This document shows, piece after piece, positions 1-7,618 of a stretch of 64,000 nt of DNA. The position numbers and the translations under genes were made by a program. The notes beneath the pieces were generated by a model that did not search any database, was not told the origin of the DNA, and saw nothing but the letters and a program-made list of their open reading frames with translations. The stretch covers positions 1 to 64,000 of the forward strand of contig NZ_JAJCIC010000009.1 in NCBI RefSeq assembly GCF_020554865.1, given 5' to 3'. Each line of letters begins with the position of its first letter. Positions within the stretch are counted from its first letter, which is position 1. Source of the DNA: Lacrimispora sp. 210928-DFI.3.58. GTDB lineage: Bacteria > Bacillota > Clostridia > Lachnospirales > Lachnospiraceae.

Positions 1-180
1 AAGACTGGTGGACGCATTTGGTATACCTGAATACATGCCGCCTATCCGGCGGCAGAATTTTCATAGTAAACCTACATGCGTCCAGCGGGCGGACGCGCCG
101 CCGCGCCACGAAAGACTGGTGGACGCATTTGGTATACCTGAATACATGCCGCCTATCCGGCGGCAGGATTTTCATAGTAA
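1..180 (+). repeat. Family 1 structured repeat, tandem copies A and B
   Basis: Copy A (1-69, cut by the window start) and copy B (70-180) lie head to tail. The shared 69-base part of the two differs at one base only, so the duplication is recent. Copy B folds into an outer stem (76-84 ATGCGTCCA with 120-128 TGGACGCAT), a small inner hairpin (88-92 with 98-102) and a second hairpin (148-153 GCCGCC with 159-164 GGCGGC). Each unit ends in CATAGTAA. The array ends 22 bases before the start codon of the next gene. Apparent short ORFs through it have no independent support. Confidence 0.85.
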
Positions 181-201
181 TAACAGAGAGGTGTTTTACA
201 T

Positions 202-909
202 ATGGCACAATGGAAAAATGACGAAGAATTGTTTGCATTGATGAAAGAAAAGCTTTATACCCCGGTAGTGGGAGATATTCTGGATCAGATGGGCTATAAG
301 CACCAGTTCCTTCCGGCTGGGATCCGCCCTCTGGAGGCCCTTGTACCGGCAGATGCCTATATTGACCGCAGCGAGCCGGACAACCGGTTGAAGATCGCAG
401 GCTATGCCTGCACGGTCCTGGAAAATGATGTGTTTGAAAATCCGAAGAAGCCCTTTGGCTATCTGACAGAGGCTTTGGACCAGTTAAAGCCGGGAGAAGT
501 CTATATTGCCACAGGCGCACATCACAGCGCCCTCTGGGGCGAGCTCCTCACAGCTACCGCAAAGGCAAGAGGGGCTGTGGGCGCTGTGCTGGATGGCTAC
601 AGCAGGGATACGCCTCAGGTGTTGGGACAGAATTTCCCGGTATTCTGCACCCAGTGCTGGGCTCAGGATTCCTCTGTCCGCACCTATGTGTGTGATTACC
701 GCTGCACCATCGAGATCGGCCAGGTGACGATCCATGACGGGGATCTGGTGTTCGGTGATATTGACGGCGTCCTGATCATTCCGAAGGACATGAAGGACGA
801 GGTGATCGAGAAGGCGCTCATCAAGGCCTCCGGGGAAAAGAAAGTCCGCAAGGCAATAGAGGGCGGTATGTCTGCAACCCAGGCATTTGCAGAGTTTGGG
901 ATATTGTAG
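202..909 (+). CDS. RraA-family protein (HMG/CHA aldolase-like)
   Basis: 235 residues of the RraA / 4-hydroxy-4-methyl-2-oxoglutarate aldolase fold. The segment GELLTATAKARGAVGAVLDG followed by YSRD matches the family's substrate-loop and terminal Arg-Asp signature, which in the aldolases positions pyruvate and a divalent metal. AGAGGTG sits about 9 bases before the ATG. It opens a run of same-strand sugar-acid genes (UxaA-type dehydratase, SDR, UxaC), so I infer a retro-aldol or oxaloacetate-decarboxylase-like step on a keto-acid intermediate rather than the RNase E inhibitor role of E. coli RraA. The exact substrate cannot be read from sequence. Confidence 0.8.
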   Translation: MAQWKNDEELFALMKEKLYTPVVGDILDQMGYKHQFLPAGIRPLEALVPADAYIDRSEPDNRLKIAGYACTVLENDVFENPKKPFGYLTEALDQLKPGEVYIATGAHHSALWGELLTATAKARGAVGAVLDGYSRDTPQVLGQNFPVFCTQCWAQDSSVRTYVCDYRCTIEIGQVTIHDGDLVFGDIDGVLIIPKDMKDEVIEKALIKASGEKKVRKAIEGGMSATQAFAEFGIL

Positions 910-941
910 GGTTCGGGCAGCGGGACACAGGCTGGAGCAGG

Positions 942-1289
942 ATGATGGATATGGAAAAAGAGATAACAGCATTTCAGATTGATTTACAGGATAATGTGGC
1001 GACCATGCTTTCAGAGGCAAAGGCGGGGGAACAGGTAAGGCTGATCGGCGACTGCCATGAGGCAGGGCTTGCGGCAGCCACAGACATTCCCACAGGCCAC
1101 AAGATCGCCCTTAAGGATATCCGGGCAGGCGAGGATATTGTGAAATACGGCGTTGTGATCGGGCGGGCCACGGCAGATATCCCCAAGGGGAGCTGGGTGC
1201 ACCTGCATGTCATGCACAGCATCTACGATGAGAGATCCAGTCATCTGGATGTGAAGACAGGCGCGCCGAAGGATACAAAATATGAGTGA
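942..1289 (+). CDS. UxaA-family dehydratase, small (SAF-domain) subunit
   Basis: About 115 residues forming a single SAF domain (core HKIALKDIRAGEDIVKYGVVIG), equivalent to the N-terminal domain of altronate dehydratase or to the small subunit SuyA of sulfolactate sulfo-lyase. In single-chain UxaA this is fused to the catalytic part, here it is a separate gene whose stop overlaps the next gene. Starts at 942, 945 and 951 are all possible; GGAG at 934-937 favours 942 or 945. It is presumed to pair with the next gene's product to dehydrate a sugar acid. The partner and fold are clear, the substrate is inferred. Confidence 0.8.
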   Translation: MMDMEKEITAFQIDLQDNVATMLSEAKAGEQVRLIGDCHEAGLAAATDIPTGHKIALKDIRAGEDIVKYGVVIGRATADIPKGSWVHLHVMHSIYDERSSHLDVKTGAPKDTKYE

Positions 1290-2523
1290 GGATGAAACGA
1301 TGAAGCTGACGGATTTAACCTGGCAGGGCTACCAGAGGAAAAACGGAGCGCCTGGCATCCGCAACCGGGTGCTGGTCATTTATACGGTAAAATGTTCCGA
1401 GTTTGTTGGGCAAAGGATCGTGGAACAGGCAGGACATCCGGATGTGGAGCTGGTAGGCTTTGACGGATGCACGGACAATCAGTATGCGGTGGATCTGATC
1501 ATCAGCCTGATCCGCCATCCGAATGTAGGCGCCGTCCTGGCAGTGGGACTGGGCTGTGAATACATACAGCCGGAATGGCTGGCCGGTATTGCCGGGAAGG
1601 AGGGTAAGCCTGCCTGCTGGATGTTCATCCAGAATGAGGGCGGAACCAGACAGACCGTGGAAAAGGGCACGGCCTGGGTGAGGGAGGCTTTAAAGGAGCT
1701 TGAAAAAACGCCGCGTGTGGAAATGGGATTTCGGGATCTGGTGATCGGCGCAGAGTGCGGCGGCAGCGACTATACCAGCGGCCTTGCAGGCAATGTGGTC
1801 GTGGGGCGGTTCTATGACAAGCTTGTGGACATGGGCGGCACAGCCATATTTGAGGAGATCGTAGAGGCCATTGGACTTGACAGGCTGCTTACAGAGCGGG
1901 CGGCGAGTGACAAGGTCCGTGAGGAGATCCGGTACACCTATGATAAAGCATTGGATTACTGCAAGTCCGTACGCCAGTATTCGGTCAGTCCCGGCAATTT
2001 CGCAGGAGGGCTTTCCACCATTGAGGAGAAGAGCATGGGGGCTGTCGTCAAGAGCGGTTCCAGGCCGATCCAAGGGGTACTTAAGGTTTCAGTGCCACCT
2101 GCGCACAGCGGCCTGTGGCTCCTTGATTCAACACCGGATCCGCATTGGATGCAGTTCGGGATCACGAATCCAAATGACAATGAGGGATTAATGGATCTGG
2201 TAAGCTGCGGGGCCCACATCGTATTTCTCGTGACTGGACGTGGAAATGTGGTAGGAAGTGCAGTCTCCCCCTGCGTCAAGATCACCGGGAATCATGCTAC
2301 CTACAGGCGGATGGAGGAGGACATGGACTTTGATGCCAGCCCCATCCTCACAGGGGAAATGAGCCAGGATGAGATGGCTGTGAAGCTGGCGGAGTATGTG
2401 GCTGCCACAGCGGCCGGAAGGCCGACAAAGAGCGAGGCATTAGGACACAGGGAATATTACATTCCCTATAAATATCAGGAGAAGCAGGTCGCCTTTAAGC
2501 GGGCCTGCGAGGAATTATCATAG
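1282..2523 (+). CDS. UxaA-family dehydratase, large catalytic subunit
   Basis: 413 residues matching the C-terminal domain of altronate/galactarate dehydratases (and SuyB). GIRNRVLVIYTVKCS near the N-terminus and GAECGGSDYTSGLAGN around residue 150 carry the family's conserved metal-site cysteines. A start at 1282 overlaps the small-subunit stop; ATG 1300 with GAGG at 1288-1291 is an equally good start and gives the more usual N-terminus MKLTDL. The stop codon TAG (2521-2523) is the CATAG at the edge of a family 1 repeat, so the repeat insertion appears to have set the C-terminus. Probable reaction: iron-dependent dehydration of altronate, mannonate or a related acid. Confidence 0.82.
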   Translation: MSEDETMKLTDLTWQGYQRKNGAPGIRNRVLVIYTVKCSEFVGQRIVEQAGHPDVELVGFDGCTDNQYAVDLIISLIRHPNVGAVLAVGLGCEYIQPEWLAGIAGKEGKPACWMFIQNEGGTRQTVEKGTAWVREALKELEKTPRVEMGFRDLVIGAECGGSDYTSGLAGNVVVGRFYDKLVDMGGTAIFEEIVEAIGLDRLLTERAASDKVREEIRYTYDKALDYCKSVRQYSVSPGNFAGGLSTIEEKSMGAVVKSGSRPIQGVLKVSVPPAHSGLWLLDSTPDPHWMQFGITNPNDNEGLMDLVSCGAHIVFLVTGRGNVVGSAVSPCVKITGNHATYRRMEEDMDFDASPILTGEMSQDEMAVKLAEYVAATAAGRPTKSEALGHREYYIPYKYQEKQVAFKRACEELS

Positions 2524-2712
2524 CAAACCTACATGCGCCCGGCGGGCGGACGCGCCACCGCGCCATAAAAAATTGGCGGGCGCATTGGGCATACCTGAAT
2601 TTATGCCGCCTGTCGGCGGCGGACATTTCATAGTAACCTACATGCGCCCGGCGGGCGGACTTGGCATACCTGAATACATGCCGCCTGTCCGGCGGCAGGA
2701 TTTTTATAGTAA
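2519..2712 (+). repeat. Family 1 structured repeat, copies C and D
   Basis: Copy C (2519-2636) is complete, with outer stem ATGCGCCCG/CGGGCGCAT and hairpin GCCGCC-TGTC-GGCGGC. Copy D (2629-2712) shares the CATAGTAA boundary but lacks about 42 internal bases, joining GGGCGGAC directly to TTGGCATACC, so it has lost the right strand of the outer stem. The pair fills the space between the dehydratase and the SDR gene. Confidence 0.85.
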
Positions 2713-2729
2713 AGACAGGAGGAAGGACA

Positions 2730-3530
2730 ATGGCTGCATTTACAGCAGAAGAAATGGAACAATTTAAAATGGCAAACTGGTATGATCTTTCGGGCCAGGT
2801 TGCGATCGTGACAGGAGGGTCCACGGGTCTGGGCCTTGCCATTACGCGCTGCCTTGTGAGCGCCGGGGCAAAGGTCTGCGTTGTCAGCTTTGAGACACCG
2901 GAGCAGGCAGCAGAGGCTCTGTCTGAGTTTGGAGATAAGGCAGAGTTTTACCAGTTTGATATCACAGACACCGCCCATGCACAGGAGCTGGTGGACAGGA
3001 TCGTGGCAGAGCAGGGCCGCGTGGATATTTTGATCAACAATGCGGGAAACCACTGCAAGAAATTTATCTGGGATATGACCGTTGAGGACTATAAGAGAGT
3101 CCTGGAGGTGCATCTGGTGGGATCCTTTGCAATGACAAAGGCCGTTGTTCCCTACATGAAGGATCAGAAGAGGGGACGCATCGTATTCCAGGCAAGCATG
3201 ACAAGCTATATCGGACAGCCGCAGGTAGCTGGCTATTCTACTGCAAAGGCAGGCTTCCTGGGACTCATCCACACACTGACAGCCGAGCTGGCAGAGTATG
3301 GCGTGACAGTCAATGCCATTGCTCCTGGCTGGATCGACACCCCCATGTTCCACAAGGCAGTGGACAATGACCCGCCGCGCCTGGCAAAGATCATGGGCAG
3401 GATCCCTGCAAAGACGGTGGGAGATCCCATGGATGTGGGCATGTGCGCAGCCTTTTTGTGCAGTGATGCAGCCCGCTATATCAGCGGAAGCTGTATACCG
3501 GTAGACGGCGGAGCTTTGATCGGATTCTAA
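2730..3530 (+). CDS. SDR-family oxidoreductase (gluconate 5-dehydrogenase / uronate reductase-like)
   Basis: 267-residue classical short-chain dehydrogenase. The Rossmann motif TGGSTGLG lies near residue 25, NNAGN near 100, and the catalytic Ser plus Y-x3-K (GYSTAKAGF) near 165. The C-terminus PVDGGALIGF is typical of the KduD/gluconate 5-dehydrogenase group. The ATG at 2730 follows GGAGGA; longer reading frames upstream run through the repeat and are rejected. Its place between a UxaA-type dehydratase and UxaC suggests it reduces a keto-uronate (fructuronate or tagaturonate) or oxidises the matching aldonate with NAD(P). The substrate is inferred from context only. Confidence 0.82.
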   Translation: MAAFTAEEMEQFKMANWYDLSGQVAIVTGGSTGLGLAITRCLVSAGAKVCVVSFETPEQAAEALSEFGDKAEFYQFDITDTAHAQELVDRIVAEQGRVDILINNAGNHCKKFIWDMTVEDYKRVLEVHLVGSFAMTKAVVPYMKDQKRGRIVFQASMTSYIGQPQVAGYSTAKAGFLGLIHTLTAELAEYGVTVNAIAPGWIDTPMFHKAVDNDPPRLAKIMGRIPAKTVGDPMDVGMCAAFLCSDAARYISGSCIPVDGGALIGF

Positions 3531-3540
3531 ATCCGGAGGG

Positions 3541-3653
3541 GAAACCTCCATGCGCCCGGCGATCGGACGCGCCGCCGCATCATAAAAGTCTGGCGGGCAC
3601 ACTTAACATAACTGAATACATGCTGCCTATCGGCGGCGGACATTTCATAGTAA
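3541..3653 (+). repeat. Family 1 structured repeat, copy E
   Basis: Single copy between the SDR gene and uxaC. The outer stem is ATGCGCCCG with CGGGCACA (one G-T wobble) and the second hairpin is GCTGCC-TATC-GGCGGC. It ends in CATAGTAA, and the uxaC ribosome site GGAGAGG follows directly. Confidence 0.82.
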
Positions 3654-3664
3654 GGAGAGGGAAC

Positions 3665-5071
3665 ATGAATACAAGATTTGATGAGGAGCTGTTTCTCACA
3701 AGCAAAACAGGAAGAGAGCTTTACCACAAATACGCAGAAAAGCTTCCGGTCATTGATTATCACTGCCACCTGCAGCCCTCCGAGATCTATGAGAACAAGG
3801 AGTTTGAGGATCTGGGAGAAATGTGGCTTCGGGGCGACCACTATAAGTGGCGCGCCATGCGTACCTTTGGGATCGATGAGAAATATATCACAGGGGAGGC
3901 CAGCTACCACGACAAGTATCTTGCCTTTGCCGCCATCCTTCCGAAGCTTATCGGAAATCCCATTTATATCTGGTGCGCACTGGAACTAAAGCGTTATTTC
4001 GATATTGATGAGCCGCTTTCCGGTGAAAATGCAGAGGAGATCTACCAGAGGACCACGGCAATGATACGGGAACAGCACATGACCCGCCGCTGGTGCATGG
4101 AGCACTCCAATGTAAAGCTGGTGAGCACCACAGAGGATCCTGTCGATGATCTGCGCTACCACATTGCCCTAAAGGAGGAAAAGATGTTTACCAGAGTGAT
4201 CACTGCCTTCCGTCCGGATAAGGCAATGTTTCTCCTCCTTGATACATTTGCAGATTATATGGACCAGCTTGAGCAGGTGTCGGGCATTCCGGTTGTTTCC
4301 TTTGAAACCATGTTGGATGCTCTGGAGGCAAGACTGCGCTTTTTCCAGGAGACCACAGGCACCACAGTCAGCGATGACGGCATCCCCTATTTTACTTGGG
4401 CAGATTACAGGCCGGAGGAAGTCGAGGCGATCTTCCGAAAGGCCAGGGCAAATGAACCCATAAGCGCCCACGAGGCAGATCAGTACCAGAGCGCCTTCCT
4501 CTATGAGATGGCCCGCCGCTATCACAGGAACGGCTATGTGATGCAGCTGCATATCGGAACCTATCTGGATGCCAATACAACAGGAGTGAAAAATGTAGGA
4601 CAGTCCACGGGCTTTGACTGTGTTGACGACCAGTGCTCCGTCACCAGTGTGGGAGAGCTGTTAAACCGCCTGACCATTGCAGGGGAGCTGCCGAAGACCA
4701 TCCTCTATCCACTGGACGGAACAAAGATCGAGGCCTGGGCCATCCTTGCAGCAGGCTTTTGCGACAATGGTGTAAGAGCGAAGGTACAGCTGGGGGCTCC
4801 CTGGTGGTTTAATGACCAGGCATTTGGCATAAAGCGTCAGTTTGAGTCCTGTGCAAACCTCTATCCCGTCAGCCTGTCTGTGGGCATGCTGACAGACAGC
4901 CGCAGCTTTATCTCCTACCCGCGCCATGAGCTGTACCGCAGGGTACTCTGCAATTATTTTGGCGAGCTGGTGGAGAGAGGGGAATACTTCTCCGGCGAGG
5001 AGGCCTTAAAGCAGGTGATCGAGGATGTCTGCTTCAACAACGTAAATGAATTCTTTGGATTTCAGGTGTGA
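3665..5071 (+). CDS. uxaC: Glucuronate (uronate) isomerase UxaC
   Basis: 468 residues, the usual length for uronate isomerase. It interconverts D-glucuronate with D-fructuronate and D-galacturonate with D-tagaturonate as the first step of hexuronate breakdown. The N-terminal metal-binding DYHCHL motif (about residue 35) and the amidohydrolase-like TIM barrel with ALELKRYFDI, GQSTGFDCVDDQ and WWFNDQ are recognisable. ATG 3665 follows AAGGAGAGG; the longer frame starting at 3620 runs through repeat E and is rejected. The stop overlaps the next gene as TGATG, so the two are translationally coupled. This is the best-identified enzyme of the operon and anchors its assignment to uronate catabolism. 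Confidence 0.95.
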   Translation: MNTRFDEELFLTSKTGRELYHKYAEKLPVIDYHCHLQPSEIYENKEFEDLGEMWLRGDHYKWRAMRTFGIDEKYITGEASYHDKYLAFAAILPKLIGNPIYIWCALELKRYFDIDEPLSGENAEEIYQRTTAMIREQHMTRRWCMEHSNVKLVSTTEDPVDDLRYHIALKEEKMFTRVITAFRPDKAMFLLLDTFADYMDQLEQVSGIPVVSFETMLDALEARLRFFQETTGTTVSDDGIPYFTWADYRPEEVEAIFRKARANEPISAHEADQYQSAFLYEMARRYHRNGYVMQLHIGTYLDANTTGVKNVGQSTGFDCVDDQCSVTSVGELLNRLTIAGELPKTILYPLDGTKIEAWAILAAGFCDNGVRAKVQLGAPWWFNDQAFGIKRQFESCANLYPVSLSVGMLTDSRSFISYPRHELYRRVLCNYFGELVERGEYFSGEEALKQVIEDVCFNNVNEFFGFQV

Positions 5072-5955
5072 TGGAAGAGATGAGCAGGTTGGAGGATAAT
5101 ATCAGACTGGCTGAGGCGGGGACGAAAGGCGCGTCTGTTTCACAGGAGTGGAAAGGAAACATCATCATCTGCCCCGGCGGCGGATACCAGTGGCATTCCC
5201 CAAGGGAGGCCGGGCCTGTGGCCGAGGCCTTTGCAGGGGCGGGCTGGAAGCCGTGGATCCTGTACTACCCGGTTTTGGATAAGGAAGAGACCGGGGGAGA
5301 AGCGCCGGAAAGAGCCGCAGAAGCAAGGGCAGTACAACAAAAAGCCGGGAGGATAGAAGCGGGCGGGGGTGGAGAATGCCTGGGCATTGCCCCGCTCCTC
5401 CATGCGGCTTCTGCCGTGAAGCGCGTGCGGGAGGACTGGCCTCATAAGCCGGTGATCCTTTGCGGCTTTTCTGCCGGAGGCCATGTGGCGGCAAGCCTGG
5501 GCGTGCATTGGAACGACAGCAGCCTGTTTTCCGAAGAAGAGCAGAGATGCATCCGCCCGGATGGGCTGGTGCTGTGCTATCCTGTGATCACGTCTGGGCT
5601 CTATGCTCATCAGGGCAGCATGAAGATGCTGGCCGGAGAGGAGGACTCCCGAAGGGACTATTTCAGCCTGGAGCGCTACGTAAGCTCCCAGACGCCCCCT
5701 GCATTTATCTGGCATACGGCTGCCGACAGGGACGTGCCTGTGCAGAATACGCTCCTGTTTGCAGAAGGCCTGGCAAGAGAGGGAGTCCCCTTTGAGCTTC
5801 ATATTTACCCTGAGGGGGAGCACGGCCTGTCCCTTGCCACAAAGGAGGTGGAGGAGCCTGCCAAAGGACGGTTTGCAGATGTCCATGTGGCTGGCTGGTT
5901 TGGACAGTGCGCAGAGTGGCTGGACAGACAGAGGAAGAAAGAACAGGGATCATAG
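5071..5955 (+). CDS. Alpha/beta-hydrolase, acetyl-esterase-like
   Basis: About 294 residues. The oxyanion segment CPGGGYQWHS, the nucleophile elbow GFSAGGH, an Asp in HTAADRDVPV and the His of GEHGLSL form a plausible Ser-Asp-His triad of the Aes/BD-FAE-like esterase group. ATG 5071 overlaps the uxaC stop (TGATG); an in-frame GTG lies at 5068. Being last in a uronate operon, it probably removes acetyl or other ester groups from pectin- or xylan-derived oligosaccharides inside the cell, as no signal peptide is visible. A terminator follows. Substrate is inference. Confidence 0.82.
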   Translation: MEEMSRLEDNIRLAEAGTKGASVSQEWKGNIIICPGGGYQWHSPREAGPVAEAFAGAGWKPWILYYPVLDKEETGGEAPERAAEARAVQQKAGRIEAGGGGECLGIAPLLHAASAVKRVREDWPHKPVILCGFSAGGHVAASLGVHWNDSSLFSEEEQRCIRPDGLVLCYPVITSGLYAHQGSMKMLAGEEDSRRDYFSLERYVSSQTPPAFIWHTAADRDVPVQNTLLFAEGLAREGVPFELHIYPEGEHGLSLATKEVEEPAKGRFADVHVAGWFGQCAEWLDRQRKKEQGS

Positions 5956-5968
5956 TATTTGATATCAG

Positions 5969-6007
5969 GCAGGAGGCAGGCCGGTTTACGGCGGGCCTCC
6001 TGCTTTT
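5969..6007 (+). terminator. Rho-independent terminator after the uronate operon
   Basis: Stem GCAGGAGGC (5969-5977) with GCCTCCTGC (5995-6003), followed by TTTT. Confidence 0.8.
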
Positions 6008-6043
6008 ACGTTTCGGGTACTATTTCCAATTCCGCTATCTTGG

Positions 6044-6104
6044 TAACAGTTCAGACGGCTGCCGGGAGCGCCAGCCGCCCTCCCGGCAGCCGTCTGAACT
6101 GTTA
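6044..6104. repeat. Perfect 25-bp inverted repeat
   Basis: Arms 6044-6068 and 6080-6104 are exact reverse complements around an 11-base loop rich in C and G. There is no T-run on either side, so it is not an ordinary terminator, and the operon's own terminator lies just upstream. Function unknown. Confidence 0.8.
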
Positions 6105-6153
6105 TCTATCTTGCAAAAGAATAACGATAAATGTAGAAAATACAAGGATTTCA

Positions 6154-6162
6154 TGCTATAAT
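6154..6162 (+). promoter_or_regulatory. Extended -10 promoter for the molybdenum hydroxylase operon
   Basis: TG-C-TATAAT at 6154-6162 is a perfect extended -10; the -35 region (TGTAGA) is weak. It would start RNA near 6169 and give a leader of about 190 bases that contains family 2 repeat copy J. Confidence 0.55.
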
Positions 6163-6205
6163 GCATCTGCCTGTCACGGCTTTTTGAGGGTATGGTACCT
6201 GGAAG

Positions 6206-6313
6206 CTGTAAAAATATGGGTTATGAGAAGCTGCAAAGCAGATTCTCAAAAAAGACGCGTTTTGTGCACCGTAAATCCGATTATGAGGTTCACGAAGCGG
6301 TTCTCATAATATG
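6206..6313 (+). repeat. Family 2 structured repeat, copy J (three-hairpin leader element)
   Basis: Hairpin 1: GAGAA-g-CTGC (6225-6234), loop AAA, GCAG-a-TTCTC (6238-6247). A weaker hairpin lies at about 6253-6270. Hairpin 3: ATTATGAG (6280-6287) with CTCATAAT (6303-6310) around a conserved 15-base loop. The second copy (48443-48548) keeps the fold with five compensatory pair changes. It lies between the promoter and the first gene of the molybdenum hydroxylase operon. Confidence 0.75.
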
Positions 6314-6359
6314 ATTGTTTAAATGGATAAGGGATTTGCATTTACGAAAGGAGAAATCA

Positions 6360-7154
6360 GTGTTTCGAGCAGATGACTATGTGAAAGTGGAGAATCTGGG
6401 AGAGGCCTATGAGCTGTGTCAGAAGCGCAGCAGCCTGGTGGTAGGCGGCATGGTCTGGATGAAGATGACAAATATTACAAAGCGTACCATTGTAGATCTG
6501 TCCGGATTGGGACTTGACCGGATTGAGGAGACAGCGGATGGGTTTTCCATCGGCTGCATGTGTACCCTGCGCCAGCTGGAGAAGCACGAGGGGCTGAACA
6601 GCTATTTTAACGGCATTTTTAAGGAATGTACAAAAGGTATCGTAGGTGTACAGATGCGGAACTGCGCTACGGTAGGGGGGAGCATTTACAGCCGTTTTGG
6701 ATTTTCCGACATTCTTACCTGTATGATGGCCCTGGATACTTATGTGGAGCTTTACCATGAAGGCAGGATCCCGCTGACAGAATTTGCAGCCCGGCCTGTG
6801 CGCAGGGATGGAAAGGATATCCTGGTACGTATTGTGATCAAGAAGGATGGAAGAAGGGCGGCCTATGCCAGCCAGAGAAATTCAAAGACCGATTTCCCGC
6901 TGATCGCATGCTGTGTTTCCCGTCTCGGCAGCCGCTGGTTTGTGGCGATTGGGGCGAGACCTGCCAAGGCCAGGCTGGTGTGCATTACGGAGGATGATTT
7001 TGATACGCTTCCCAGGATGGCGAAGGAGGCTGCGGATTCCTTTACCTATGGAAGCAATATCAGAGGGAGCGGGGAATACCGGAGGACGCTTGCAGCCGTG
7101 TATACCCGCCGCCTGATGGAAAGCCTGACAGGAAGGAGTGTGAGCCGGTCATGA
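6360..7154 (+). CDS. Xanthine dehydrogenase-family FAD-binding subunit
   Basis: 264 residues of the CoxM/XdhB type (FAD-binding domain of molybdopterin dehydrogenases). LVVGGMVWMKM near residue 25 and VGVQMRNCATVGGSIYSRF near 100 are the FAD pyrophosphate-binding segments. The start is GTG 6360, eight bases after AAAGGAG; an upstream ATG at 6315 lacks a ribosome site. It passes electrons from the Fe-S subunit to NAD or another acceptor. The next gene overlaps by 4 bases. The family includes xanthine, nicotinate, purine and aldehyde hydroxylases, and nothing here fixes the substrate. Confidence 0.85.
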   Translation: MFRADDYVKVENLGEAYELCQKRSSLVVGGMVWMKMTNITKRTIVDLSGLGLDRIEETADGFSIGCMCTLRQLEKHEGLNSYFNGIFKECTKGIVGVQMRNCATVGGSIYSRFGFSDILTCMMALDTYVELYHEGRIPLTEFAARPVRRDGKDILVRIVIKKDGRRAAYASQRNSKTDFPLIACCVSRLGSRWFVAIGARPAKARLVCITEDDFDTLPRMAKEAADSFTYGSNIRGSGEYRRTLAAVYTRRLMESLTGRSVSRS

Positions 7155-7618
7155 ATATCAGTTTTCGGTTAAATGGAAAACAGGTCCAGGCAGATGTGAA
7201 GCCGGATATGGTGCTTTTGGATCTGGTGCGCCAGCTGGGCTGCTACAGCGTAAAAAGGGGCTGTGAGACGGCAAACTGCGGCCTCTGTACCATATGGATG
7301 GATAATACCCCAATCCTTTCGTGCTCCACTCTGGCAGTGAGGGCCCAGGGCCGCCATATCACCACGCTGGAGGGCGTGCAGAAGGAGGCGGAGGAGTTCG
7401 GAATGTTCCTTGCCAGGGAGGGCGGAGAGCAGTGCGGCTTCTGCAGCCCCGGATTTATCATGAACGTGCTGGCAATGGAAAGAGAGCTTACCTCCCCAAG
7501 CGAGGAAGAGATCAAGGAATACCTGTCCGGAAACCTGTGCCGCTGCAGCGGCTACATGTCCCAGCTGCGGGCGGTAAAGAAGTATCTGGAATATAAGCAG
7601 GAAGGGGGAAAAGCGTGA
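7151..7618 (+). CDS. Xanthine dehydrogenase-family [2Fe-2S] subunit
   Basis: 155 residues with the two expected [2Fe-2S] centres: a plant-ferredoxin-type site in GCETANCGLC with a later Cys (ILSCST), and a C-terminal four-helix site in QCGFCSPGF and LCRCSGY. This is the CoxS/XdhC small subunit carrying electrons from the molybdenum site to FAD. It overlaps both neighbours by 1-4 bases, so the three subunits are translated together. Confidence 0.92.
   Translation: MNISFRLNGKQVQADVKPDMVLLDLVRQLGCYSVKRGCETANCGLCTIWMDNTPILSCSTLAVRAQGRHITTLEGVQKEAEEFGMFLAREGGEQCGFCSPGFIMNVLAMERELTSPSEEEIKEYLSGNLCRCSGYMSQLRAVKKYLEYKQEGGKA

Noticed and set aside
2573..2767. Short reading frames through the family 1 repeats giving similar peptides
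   Set aside because: They arise because the repeat is open in some frames. They lack ribosome sites, copies are frame-broken, and changes follow stem pairing instead of codons.
6190..6345. Sigma-54 promoter before the molybdenum hydroxylase operon
   Set aside because: Candidates have GG-N9-GC or GG-N11-GC spacing, and the better one lies too close to the start codon. A sigma-70 type extended -10 is present instead.
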